From: HXMU1428-3 sp965215715 | GTDB taxonomy: Bacteria > Pseudomonadota > Alphaproteobacteria > Rhizobiales > HXMU1428-3 | Reading direction: 5' to 3' | DNA length: 64,000 nt | NCBI GenBank assembly: GCA_965215715.1 | Contig: OZ244129.1 | Coordinates: forward strand, 62,001 to 126,000 | Shown: piece by piece, positions 25,236-36,378 of the stretch | Position numbering within the stretch: the stretch's first letter is position 1 | Layout: each line of letters starts with the position of its first letter | Program-made: the position numbers and the translations under genes | Notes under the pieces: generated by a model | The model's database searches: none | Seen by the model: the letters and a program-made list of their open reading frames with translations, nothing else | What the model was told of the DNA's origin: nothing

Positions 25236-25793
25236 ATGATTAGATATTTGGTCTTATGTTTGACTGTTTTTTTGTTTTCAAGCTCATCTGTGAACGCACA
25301 ATCTAAAAGTGTTTACACCGATTTGAATCTGGATCGTTGCCCTGTGATTGATCAAGCACAAGAGGGCGATGGGGAATGGGCTGTTATGCGGTGTTCTGGC
25401 GTGAACGGGATGCCTGTTTTTGTATCTGAAGCCGATTTGCGGTTTTCGCTTGGGTATGGCGCCAATGGGCGCAAGCAGCAATCTGCCTCGCAATTTCTTG
25501 GGCCCTTTAATACCATTGGTAAAAAGCTTGAATGGCGCTTAAAAAACGGCCGGGTGAGCGCAACAATTTTGCGGTATTATACTGAAACAGGATCTGAAGG
25601 CGTCAAGGGACAAATTTTGGTGGTGACCAAAGTAACCCGCCAGCAAGCTTGCCATGTGGCTTATGTGGATGCGTTGGCCAATAAAGGGGCCAACGTGTTG
25701 GCCCAATATGCAGCCGATTATATCGCACCAGATTTTAATTGTGCAGGGGATGAGCCGGTGCATTTGGGCAAGCGCGGGGTAAGTCCTTTTTAA
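25236..25793 (+). CDS. Secreted protein of unknown function
   Basis: 185 residues. The signal peptide is MIRYLVLCLTVFLFSSSSVNA, cleaved near residue 21. The mature part begins VYTDLNLDRCPVIDQAQEGDGEWAVMRCSGVNGMPVFVSEADLRFSLGYG, a pattern familiar from uncharacterised periplasmic proteins of alphaproteobacteria. Four Cys could form two disulphides (CPV / RCSG and QACH / NCAG). A class B element starts immediately after its TAA stop. Confidence 0.75.
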   Translation: MIRYLVLCLTVFLFSSSSVNAQSKSVYTDLNLDRCPVIDQAQEGDGEWAVMRCSGVNGMPVFVSEADLRFSLGYGANGRKQQSASQFLGPFNTIGKKLEWRLKNGRVSATILRYYTETGSEGVKGQILVVTKVTRQQACHVAYVDALANKGANVLAQYAADYIAPDFNCAGDEPVHLGKRGVSPF

Positions 25794-25917
25794 TGTCTCA
25801 CGGGCTACGGCTTTTTAGTGGCGCTTTGGATGCCCACCAGCAACCGCGCTGAAGCTACCGCCCTGCGACGGGGCGGCGCAACGCGCCGACGGCTATCGCC
25901 TACGTTTTTTGTCTTCG
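25794..25917 (+). repeat. Class B dispersed element, copy 3
   Basis: TGTCTCACGGGCTACGG, then TTTTTAGTGGCGCTTTGG / ATGCCCACCAGCAACCGCGC, then CCTGCGACGGGGCGGCGCAA / CGCGCCGACGGC and the end TACGTTTTTTGTC. It begins directly after the TAA stop of the secreted protein gene, so the element may provide its terminator. It contains both the core seen in copy 1 and the GC-rich hairpin of copy 2. Confidence 0.85.
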
Positions 25918-25950
25918 GCTGATTGATGGTTTTAGGGGGCAGTTTGTTTG

Positions 25951-26511
25951 ATGCGAGAACCTTTCGAGAAATTATTATTTAATCATCCTCTGTTGAAACA
26001 AGTGCTGCAACGATGGGAGCAGATTGGGTTGCCGGATGCTTGGTTGGTGGCCGGGTCTGTGGCGCAGACGGTTTGGAATGACAGACACGGTTTTGATCTT
26101 GAGTTTGGTCTTAAGGATATTGATCTGATTTATTTTGAAAGGGATGATTTATCTGAAAAAAGAGAAAAAGAACGGCTTGGGGCTATTGAAGATTTGTTTG
26201 CAGATTTACAGGTTGAGTTTGATGTGAAAAATCAAGCCCGGGTGCATCTTTGGTATGAGGAAAAGTTTGGCTATTCTATTCCCCCTTATCTGTCTCCTAA
26301 ACAAGCAATTGAAAGGTTCCCAACAACAGCCACCTCAATCGGGGTGCGTCCCAAGGGAGAGGGTTTGGAAATTTATGCACCATATGGATTGGAAGATTTA
26401 TGGGCCTTGAAGGTGGGGCCGAATAAGGCTTTGGTTTCTGAAGCTGTTTACAGGCAAAAAATTAAACGTTGGCAGGGGTTGTGGCCAGAGCTTGAGTGTC
26501 GTGCTTGGTGA
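25951..26511 (+). CDS. Nucleotidyltransferase-family protein (PF06042 type)
   Basis: 186 residues from the ATG at 25951; a TTG three bases before is unlikely. The sequence LPDAWLVAGSVAQTVWNDRHG, GLKDIDLIYFERDDLSEKREK and LEIYAPYGLEDLWALKVGPNK is that of a small uncharacterised nucleotidyltransferase-fold family. The GS..QxVW..x and D-x-D (DIDLIYF) motifs stand in the position of the nucleotide and metal sites. The substrate is unknown. It follows the class B copy at 25794 and is convergent with the M23 peptidase gene at a 23-base distance. Confidence 0.8.
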   Translation: MREPFEKLLFNHPLLKQVLQRWEQIGLPDAWLVAGSVAQTVWNDRHGFDLEFGLKDIDLIYFERDDLSEKREKERLGAIEDLFADLQVEFDVKNQARVHLWYEEKFGYSIPPYLSPKQAIERFPTTATSIGVRPKGEGLEIYAPYGLEDLWALKVGPNKALVSEAVYRQKIKRWQGLWPELECRAW

Positions 26512-26534
26512 GTATGGTTTTTGTGCCAGCTACT

Positions 26535-28553
26535 TTATTTATGAGCCACTTTGGTTTTCACTGGTGCGCGGCGCATAATGTCATCGATGCGTAGGCGTTC
26601 TTTTTGGAAGTCTGCGAGAAGTTTGCCGCGCAGTTGGCGCCCACGGGGCACATGGATGCGCATGGGGTTTACGTGGCGTTTGTTGACCAAAATTTCATAA
26701 TGCAGGTGAGGGCCAGAGGACAAGCCCGTTGTGCCAACATAACCAATCACTTGGCCTTGGCGCACTTTAGCGCCTTTGCGGATGCCTTTGGCAAAGCGGT
26801 GCATATGTGCATAAGAGGTTTGATAACCATTGGCGTGACGAATGCGAACATAATTACCATAGCCTGAATGGCGTTTGGCGGCTTCAATGCGGCCGTTGCC
26901 GGCAGCTAGAATGGGTGTCCCGCGACGGGCGGCCCAGTCAACGCCTTTGTGCATTTTGCGCCGTTTTAACAGAGGGTGAAAGCGCATGCCATAGCCTGAT
27001 GTTAAACGAGCGCCGCCGCCGCGCACAGGTTTGCGCATTAAGAATTTTTTGGCATTGTCACCATTTTCATCATAATAATCTATTTCACCATCTGGAGTGC
27101 GAAAACGATAAAACCGGCGGGTTTCACCGGCAATGGTGATGGCTGTGAACAAGAGTGCACCCAGCTTGTTTTGGTCTCCTGGTGTGCCATCTTGCAGGTC
27201 GAAAAACAATTCAAACCCATCGCCCGGGCTGACCCGTTGTTTAAAATCAGAATCATAAGCATGGATCCGCAAAATTTTCATAATGCGATCTTGAGTGATG
27301 TTTTGTTTTTTAGCTGCGTTATAAAAACTTCTATAAAGGCTTGATCGACTTGTGCTGTTTTTGGCAGCTAATTGCTCAAGCAATGCTGAATGAGCGCCAT
27401 GATTGCTTGCAATAAATTCACCGGCTGCGTTGCGGGCAACAGAGACAAGGTGAAGGCCGCTTTCATAAATGCTTACACGGACCAGGTCCATCTCATTTAT
27501 TTGGGTGAGTGACGGGGTGAGCATTAAATGTAATTCCTGCCCGGCCTTGATGTTATTGGCCGAAAAAATCGTTTCCATTGATTCTGCAATGGCAGGTGTT
27601 TGCCAGTCGCTTACTTTCAGTTTGGTAAGAATGGTGGCAAGGGTGTCTTTTGGGCCGACGGCAACAATGTGATTTTCCAATCCTTCAATTGACTCTCCAT
27701 CAGGAATGATAATTGATTTTTCAATGATGGATGTGTTTTTCAGATTGGCCGGGTTGATATTAATGTCTTTTTTGGTTTCTGCGTCTGCCTGTGCAGCGTT
27801 TTCGTTATAGATGGTAGCGCGCATGGCGAAATTTTCATTTTGGTATTCATTGGCAACCAGATTTTGAATTTCACCTTCTTGTAATTCCTGTCCGTCTTCA
27901 TCAGGCAGGATGCCGCCAATTAATTCAACGATTTTTGTTTGCGCTGGGCTGCCATCATTGTCTTTGTTTTCCTTTTTGTTGTCGTTTGTCACGGGCGCTA
28001 AATTTGCGTAGAGCTTAAAAGGATTAAACAGGGGGATGTTTTCTGCCTGATCTTCGGAGACGTTTGTGGCCAGGCGGGCAACAATGCGCGCATAAGGCTT
28101 GATGGCAATGAACTCTCTGTTGTTGCGTTTTTGAACAACTGACTCATGAATGATGTAGCGGGTGGATAATCCTTGGCTGGTGGCAGGCAAGCGATCTGTT
28201 TTGCCAAAGGCGGATGTGAGCTGTCTGTTGTCCATGGTTTTTGGCTTGAAAGGTTCAAGAGCTGCCACGCTGGCATTCTTTAAAGATTCAACCATGCCAG
28301 AGCCGTCTTCAACATTCATGGCGCCATAAAGGGCAACACCAAGCGCTGCGACACCAACTGTGCCGGCGATGATGGTACTGACGAGCCATTTAAAACGGGC
28401 GCTTGCTGGAGTGCCGTGATGGTCTTTATCAAAAATACCACTGGAACCGGATTGGGTGCGCGAAAGGTAGACCTGGGGTAATGAATTGCCCTTGATCGGT
28501 ACAAGTCCTGTTTGCGATTTAATTCGCTTAGTTCTTGTGCGACGGTTAATCAA
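26535..28553 (-). CDS. M23-family (LytM) peptidoglycan endopeptidase, membrane-anchored
   Basis: 672 residues starting at TTG 28553 (preceded by GGGGGAAAGG). One membrane helix lies near residues 55-80 (WLVSTIIAGTVGVAALGVALYG). A long periplasmic linker follows, with a LysM- or SPOR-like middle (IVAVGPKDTLATILTKLKVS, about 295-315). The C-terminal LytM domain carries the zinc ligands H535 and D539 in HKGVD, and H616 and H618 in PHLHYE. All four zinc or catalytic residues are present, so it is likely an active hydrolase of peptide crosslinks in cell-wall growth or division. It lies just before the rrn operon, on the opposite strand. Confidence 0.9.
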   Translation of the reverse strand: MINRRTRTKRIKSQTGLVPIKGNSLPQVYLSRTQSGSSGIFDKDHHGTPASARFKWLVSTIIAGTVGVAALGVALYGAMNVEDGSGMVESLKNASVAALEPFKPKTMDNRQLTSAFGKTDRLPATSQGLSTRYIIHESVVQKRNNREFIAIKPYARIVARLATNVSEDQAENIPLFNPFKLYANLAPVTNDNKKENKDNDGSPAQTKIVELIGGILPDEDGQELQEGEIQNLVANEYQNENFAMRATIYNENAAQADAETKKDININPANLKNTSIIEKSIIIPDGESIEGLENHIVAVGPKDTLATILTKLKVSDWQTPAIAESMETIFSANNIKAGQELHLMLTPSLTQINEMDLVRVSIYESGLHLVSVARNAAGEFIASNHGAHSALLEQLAAKNSTSRSSLYRSFYNAAKKQNITQDRIMKILRIHAYDSDFKQRVSPGDGFELFFDLQDGTPGDQNKLGALLFTAITIAGETRRFYRFRTPDGEIDYYDENGDNAKKFLMRKPVRGGGARLTSGYGMRFHPLLKRRKMHKGVDWAARRGTPILAAGNGRIEAAKRHSGYGNYVRIRHANGYQTSYAHMHRFAKGIRKGAKVRQGQVIGYVGTTGLSSGPHLHYEILVNKRHVNPMRIHVPRGRQLRGKLLADFQKERLRIDDIMRRAPVKTKVAHK

Positions 28554-29196
28554 CCTTTCCCCCTTGGTGGTTCTGTCTGGTCACAAAGTGACTTGGTAAA
28601 TCGATGTGTTTGTTCGTTTGGAATTAAAAAACTGTTTTCGGTCTGTAAATAGAATAATGCACAGGCCACTATCATTCGTCTTCATGGTTTTATGAATTAG
28701 AATGCTTAATGGCTAATATAAAAAGGTCCCTCATAGCTTGCTTTACGCTGTTTCTTCCTGACACGTATTTAATGGGTGTGCAACTGCATTCCCTTATAAG
28801 TCTTGGCCGTTCCTTTATGATGCCTTGAAATGGTTAAATGTTTTAACGTGTCAGTATTCATCCATTGCCCACATAATCGCGTTCTTAATCGTTTTGTTAA
28901 ACCAATTGTAGAGGGCTCATCAACAAATGGTATCGGTTTTAGGTGACGAAATGGATATAATTTTTCCCTAAAGAAGCAGTTTGATATGATAATTCGGCAT
29001 TAATTTGGCAAAAACGTTTTTCTTTTGGGGGCTTTGAAATTCGTTATCGGTTTCTTTTGTAGGTATGGTCCTTATGTCAGTGCTCTTTCTCCGCGTGGTG
29101 GAAGTCATTTTTGTATCCAGATTGTAAAAAAAACTTATTTAAATCAATGTCTTATCTGGAAAACGCAAAAAAAATGACTTTTTTGCAAAAAAGCCG
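28554..29196. other. Intergenic region upstream of the rrn promoter
   Basis: No gene is visible in this 640-base AT-rich stretch. A perfect TATAAT at 28956-28961 lacks a good -35 element. Runs of A and T near 29130-29190 precede the rrn promoter and could act as UP-element sequence. Confidence 0.45.
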
Positions 29197-29226
29197 TTGA
29201 CAGAAGGGGGGTGAATCGGCTTAATA
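29197..29226 (+). promoter_or_regulatory. rrn operon promoter
   Basis: TTGACA (29197-29202), 18-base spacer, TTAATA (29221-29226). It is followed by a GC-rich start region (GGGTCTTCGCAACAACG) and preceded by A/T runs. It lies about 530 bases before the mature 16S, which makes for a long leader. The consensus -35 with a GC-rich downstream segment is typical of alphaproteobacterial rRNA promoters. Confidence 0.65.
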
Positions 29227-29756
29227 GGGTCTTCGCAACAACGACGCGGGTCACCGCAGGGGTCTTTATTCAGCGGTTCAGTTTTTGTTGTGATTATTTA
29301 TTCAAATAGATTGATGAGACTTTCCGGTTATTGCGGAGGTCTTTCTTTATGTTTGATTGGGAGTGGGGATAACTTCATTTCTTAATCTTTTGATGGTGCA
29401 ACATCCGCTTGCACTTATCGGGCTCTTTGACAATTGAATATTTGGAAAGAGAAACGCAGGCGGCGGTGTCCTGGCTCTTCGAATCACTTAATAGCATATT
29501 CGTTATGCTTTGTGAATCGATACAAGACATTCTTGCTGTCGCGCGTTTTTCAAGACAACACACCATGTTACTTAGAAACTTTGGTTTCTAAAAAATAACT
29601 TATGTGATGGACCTCATATTTTACATGTAACGTCTTTATGGCACTTTTAGTGTTATTTTGTTGTTATGTGGAGAATTGAGATTTTAATTTTAAGACGCAA
29701 AAGCGACATCTGGATATTTCCATCCAGATTAATAGCAGGTATCAAATTCTACTTTA
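29227..29756 (+). other. Pre-16S leader with boxA and hairpin
   Basis: About 530 transcribed bases before 16S. It contains a boxA (29422-29432) and a hairpin with stem TTAGAAAC / GTTTCTAA (29572-29591) followed by A residues. No open frame in it looks like a gene. The leader would supply the antitermination site and the RNase III processing stem. Confidence 0.55.
29422..29432 (+). promoter_or_regulatory. boxA antitermination site in the rrn leader
   Basis: GCTCTTTGACA matches the E. coli boxA TGCTCTTTAACA except at two positions and sits in the rrn leader, where NusB/NusE bind to prevent Rho termination. A related ATTTGACATTG at about 31906-31916 in the spacer may be a second one. Confidence 0.65.
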
Positions 29757-31246
<1,490 letters not shown>

Positions 31247-31424
31247 AAAGCTTTCATGAAATTCGTTTCATATCAGCTTTCTTAAGAACATAAACGGTGC
31301 TAAGTGGTTTATTAATCGTCCTTTGCGATTTTTAAGCTAGGAATGCTTAGCGCTATGAAAAACAAGCGGGACCCGCCGTCTTCGTTTCTCTTTCTTTACT
31401 TAAAGAGCACGCAAAAAGCTTTTT

Positions 31425-31501
<77 letters not shown>

Positions 31502-31603
31502 TTCGCTAACGCTCATGGTGGACCAGGGTAGTTTTTTTATTTTGCGCGTCCTCGCTTTTTCTTAAAGAAAAAGCTGCGGGCGTCGCGGGCCAGGCCCCAC
31601 CGG
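31502..31603 (+). repeat. tRNA-3'-end-mimicking element after tRNA-Ile
   Basis: Directly after the CCA comes TTCGCTAACGCTC. The segment ATGGTGGACCAGGGTAG (31515-31531) is then the inverted complement (two mismatches) of the last 17 bases of the tRNA, CTACCCAGGCCCACCAT, and a run of T follows. Further on are TTTTGCGCGTCCTCGC, a perfect hairpin GCTTTTTCTT / AAGAAAAAGC (31554-31574), GCTGCGGGCGTCGCGGG, and a direct copy CCAGGCCCCACC of the tRNA end (31591-31602). A similar element follows tRNA-Ala. Confidence 0.7.
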
Positions 31604-31654
31604 AGATTAGTGTCACAGTTTTTTGCTTGTAGCTTTGATATGGTTGACTAGTTA

Positions 31655-31731
31655 TGGGGCCGTAGCTCAGTTGGGAGAGCGGTAGCTTTGCAAGCTTCAG
31701 GTCGTCGGTTCGATCCCGTCCGGCTCCACCA
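31655..31731 (+). tRNA. tRNA-Ala (TGC)
   Basis: It starts GGGGCCGTAGCTCAGTTGG, has anticodon loop TTTGCAA with TGC, T-loop GTTCGAT, and acceptor ...CGGCTCCA with encoded CCA (31729-31731). It is the second spacer tRNA, in the standard Ile-Ala order, and is likewise followed by an element copying its 3' end. Confidence 0.97.
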
Positions 31732-31834
31732 TTTGCTGTCGCTCATGGTTTTGCCGGACGATTCTTTGTTTTGCGCGTCCTCACTTTTTTGAAGAAAAAA
31801 GCTGCGGGCGGCGCGGGCAGGCTCCACCAGCGTC
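31732..31834 (+). repeat. tRNA-3'-end-mimicking element after tRNA-Ala
   Basis: After the CCA comes TTTGCTGTCGCTC. ATGGTTTTGCCGGACG (31745-31760) is then the inverted complement (three mismatches) of the tRNA-Ala end CGTCCGGCTCCACCAT. It continues TTTTGCGCGTCCTCAC, a hairpin CTTTTTT..AGAAAAAAG, GCTGCGGGCGGCGCGGG and a direct copy CAGGCTCCACCA (31819-31830). The shared backbone with the Ile element, together with tRNA-specific ends, shows the two are related but each is matched to its own tRNA. Confidence 0.7.
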
Positions 31835-32327
31835 TAGCTCGATAGTTAATGCTGCTTTAAGTTTGTAAAGAAAGAACATAGGTTTCCAGGTGTTTCATCT
31901 GGATTATTTGACATTGTAAAGAGAGGATATTCCTTAACCCTTATTCGCTCCGGCTTTTGCGTGTTAAGTGCTTTTGCATTTGAAACAAAAAAGCTGAATA
32001 AGGAGGCGCCTACCCGGCGTACATTAGCAACATACAACGGCACGTTGGTTGTTCGTGTTTTGGGATTATCTTGATAGATTATTACATAATCTGGTCTTTT
32101 CTTTAAGATTAGGTTCGGATCGCTTTTGAATTTTCTTTTGAATTTTCATGTGTGGTCTGAATTATTAATCGACAGGAAAAATCAAAAATCATTGAAAACC
32201 TCTTTTCTCACCCTATGGGTTAGCTGCTTTTTTTAAGTGTCTTGCCTTGTCGAGGGGGTGAGATTGTTGTGTTTATATAACTTCATCAACCAACCAGCTG
32301 ATGAACGGTAAACATTGCAAATGAGAG
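31835..32327 (+). other. 16S-23S spacer, 3' part
   Basis: About 490 bases with no tRNA or gene. A boxA-like ATTTGACATTG lies near 31906-31916. The region is AT-rich with many T-runs. It provides the 5' strand of the 23S processing stem just before 32328. Confidence 0.5.
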
Positions 32328-35080
<2,753 letters not shown>

Positions 35081-35156
35081 CTCATTTAGCAATGTTTATT
35101 GATTTTATTTTTGACTTGATTATGTAGAACAGGCTTTGAACTTTGTATGATTTATT

Positions 35157-35274
35157 TGCCTGGTGATTATGGCGGAGCGCCTACACCCGATCCCATCCCG
35201 AACTCGGTCGTGAAATGCTCCAGCGCCGATGGTACTTTGTCTTAAGACACGGGAGAGTAGGTCGTTGCCAGGCA
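35157..35274 (+). rRNA. rrf: 5S ribosomal RNA
   Basis: It starts TGCCTGGTGATTATGGCGGA and ends GTCGTTGCCAGGCA, the two ends forming the terminal stem. The internal CCCGATCCCATCCCGAACTC is the conserved 5S segment. It lies about 76 bases after 23S. No initiator tRNA follows before the terminator, unlike many rhizobial rrn operons. Confidence 0.96.
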
Positions 35275-35280
35275 TATAAA

Positions 35281-35619
35281 TCATATAAGGTTCGCTTATC
35301 TATCAAGATCCTCTCTTGCAATACAAAAAGAAACGAAAAGAATTTAAACGCCCTTGGGTTCGCCCAGGGGCGTTTTTTTTGTGTCTTGTTTTATCTTGGC
35401 TAGTCTTTCAATCTGGCTTATTGCGGTTGCACTTCATGTGTTTTAACGATTGGATTGATGATTACACGGTATTGTTACCTTATGTGCTTGATTGGAACTG
35501 GTTAGGTTGTTGGCAAAGCGGTCTTTCAGATGGTAAATCTTGAGTTTCTAGATTTATGTGCTTCTTTGATCTGCTCGCTTTTTTGATCAAATGGCGTGCT
35601 TTAAATAAAAGGACCCAAT
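35281..35619. other. Gap between 5S rRNA and the next gene
   Basis: Apart from the rrn terminator at 35348-35380 and a ribosome-binding site (AAAAGGA, near 35608-35614) for the gene at 35620, nothing was recognised. In particular no tRNA is visible. Confidence 0.5.
35348..35380 (+). terminator. Intrinsic terminator of the rrn operon
   Basis: ACGCCCTTGGG, TTCG loop, CCCAGGGGCGT and then eight T residues. The eleven-base GC-rich stem with one G-U pair and a stable tetraloop is a textbook Rho-independent terminator, 74 bases after the 5S. Confidence 0.92.
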
Positions 35620-36237
35620 ATGAAAACTTTGAAGCTGACCATTGTTGGTTTATTTGCATGTGTCGTTGGGTCTTTGGGCGGACACCAGTTTGTTTTGGCT
35701 GAAGATTTAGACAAAAAACTTAGTGAGCCTGACCCTAAAAAAGAGACAAAAAAGCTCCCTTCTAAGATCATCTTAGAGGGCACTATGACCATTAAGAAAA
35801 TGGGACAAATCATCAAGCGGCTTGATAAAACCGCTCAAAGCCCGCGAAAAGGTATGTGGAGCTTTTCGGTTGACAAGCGCCCGGTGGTCCTTGTCACAGA
35901 TGTTTCAAATAATCGTATGCGTATTATGGTTCCTGTCAGGAAAGTTGAGGGCTTATCTATTGATGAGTACAAACGGATGATGCAGGCCAATTTTGACACG
36001 GCATTGGACAGCCGTTATGCAATTGCAAAGAACATCGTTTGGGCGACTTATATACATTCTTTAAGTACGCTGCATGAAAGGCAATTTATCTTAGCTATTG
36101 GTCAGACGGTTAATGCTGCCATCACCTATGGATCGACCTATTCTTCGGGTTTGTTGTCTTTTCAAGGCGGAGATAGCAACGGTATTTTACGCCGCCAGCT
36201 AATCGACAAGCTGCTGGAAAAGGGCATTCCTATTTAG
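35620..36237 (+). CDS. Secreted protein, possibly YbjN/chaperone-like fold (unknown)
   Basis: 205 residues. The signal peptide is MKTLKLTIVGLFACVVGSLGG...VLA, cleaved near residue 27. After a Lys/Glu/Pro linker come KGMWSFSVDKRPVVLVTDVSNNRMRIMVPV, YKRMMQANFDTALDSRYAIAKNIVWATYIHSL and LSTLHERQFILAIGQTVNAAITYGSTY. The order of two beta-strand stretches, then an AN..L.S.YAI helix, then an L..L...xF..AIGQ helix recalls the YbjN/type III chaperone fold; this is an analogy, not an identification. The start is the ATG at 35620 after AAAAGGA. Confidence 0.65.
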   Translation: MKTLKLTIVGLFACVVGSLGGHQFVLAEDLDKKLSEPDPKKETKKLPSKIILEGTMTIKKMGQIIKRLDKTAQSPRKGMWSFSVDKRPVVLVTDVSNNRMRIMVPVRKVEGLSIDEYKRMMQANFDTALDSRYAIAKNIVWATYIHSLSTLHERQFILAIGQTVNAAITYGSTYSSGLLSFQGGDSNGILRRQLIDKLLEKGIPI

Positions 36238-36272
36238 GAAAATAAGAGAAAATACGATTTCTTCGGCATGCT

Positions 36273-36306
36273 GGCTTTGAAACAATTTTATTAAAGCCCT
36301 TTTTTG
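36273..36306 (+). terminator. Possible terminator after the 35620 gene
   Basis: GGCTTT (36273-36278) pairs with AAAGCC (36293-36298), followed by CTTTTTT. The loop is AT-rich (14 bases). The stem is short, so the call is moderate. Confidence 0.45.
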
Positions 36307-36378
36307 CATTCAATAAGAGATAAAAACGATAACGCTCTTGGGGGGGTGGAGAATATGTATTTTGCTTTGTTAATTCAC

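Noticed and set aside
35316..35543. 75-codon frame after 5S rRNA
   Set aside because: It runs through the rrn terminator hairpin and has no ribosome-binding site.
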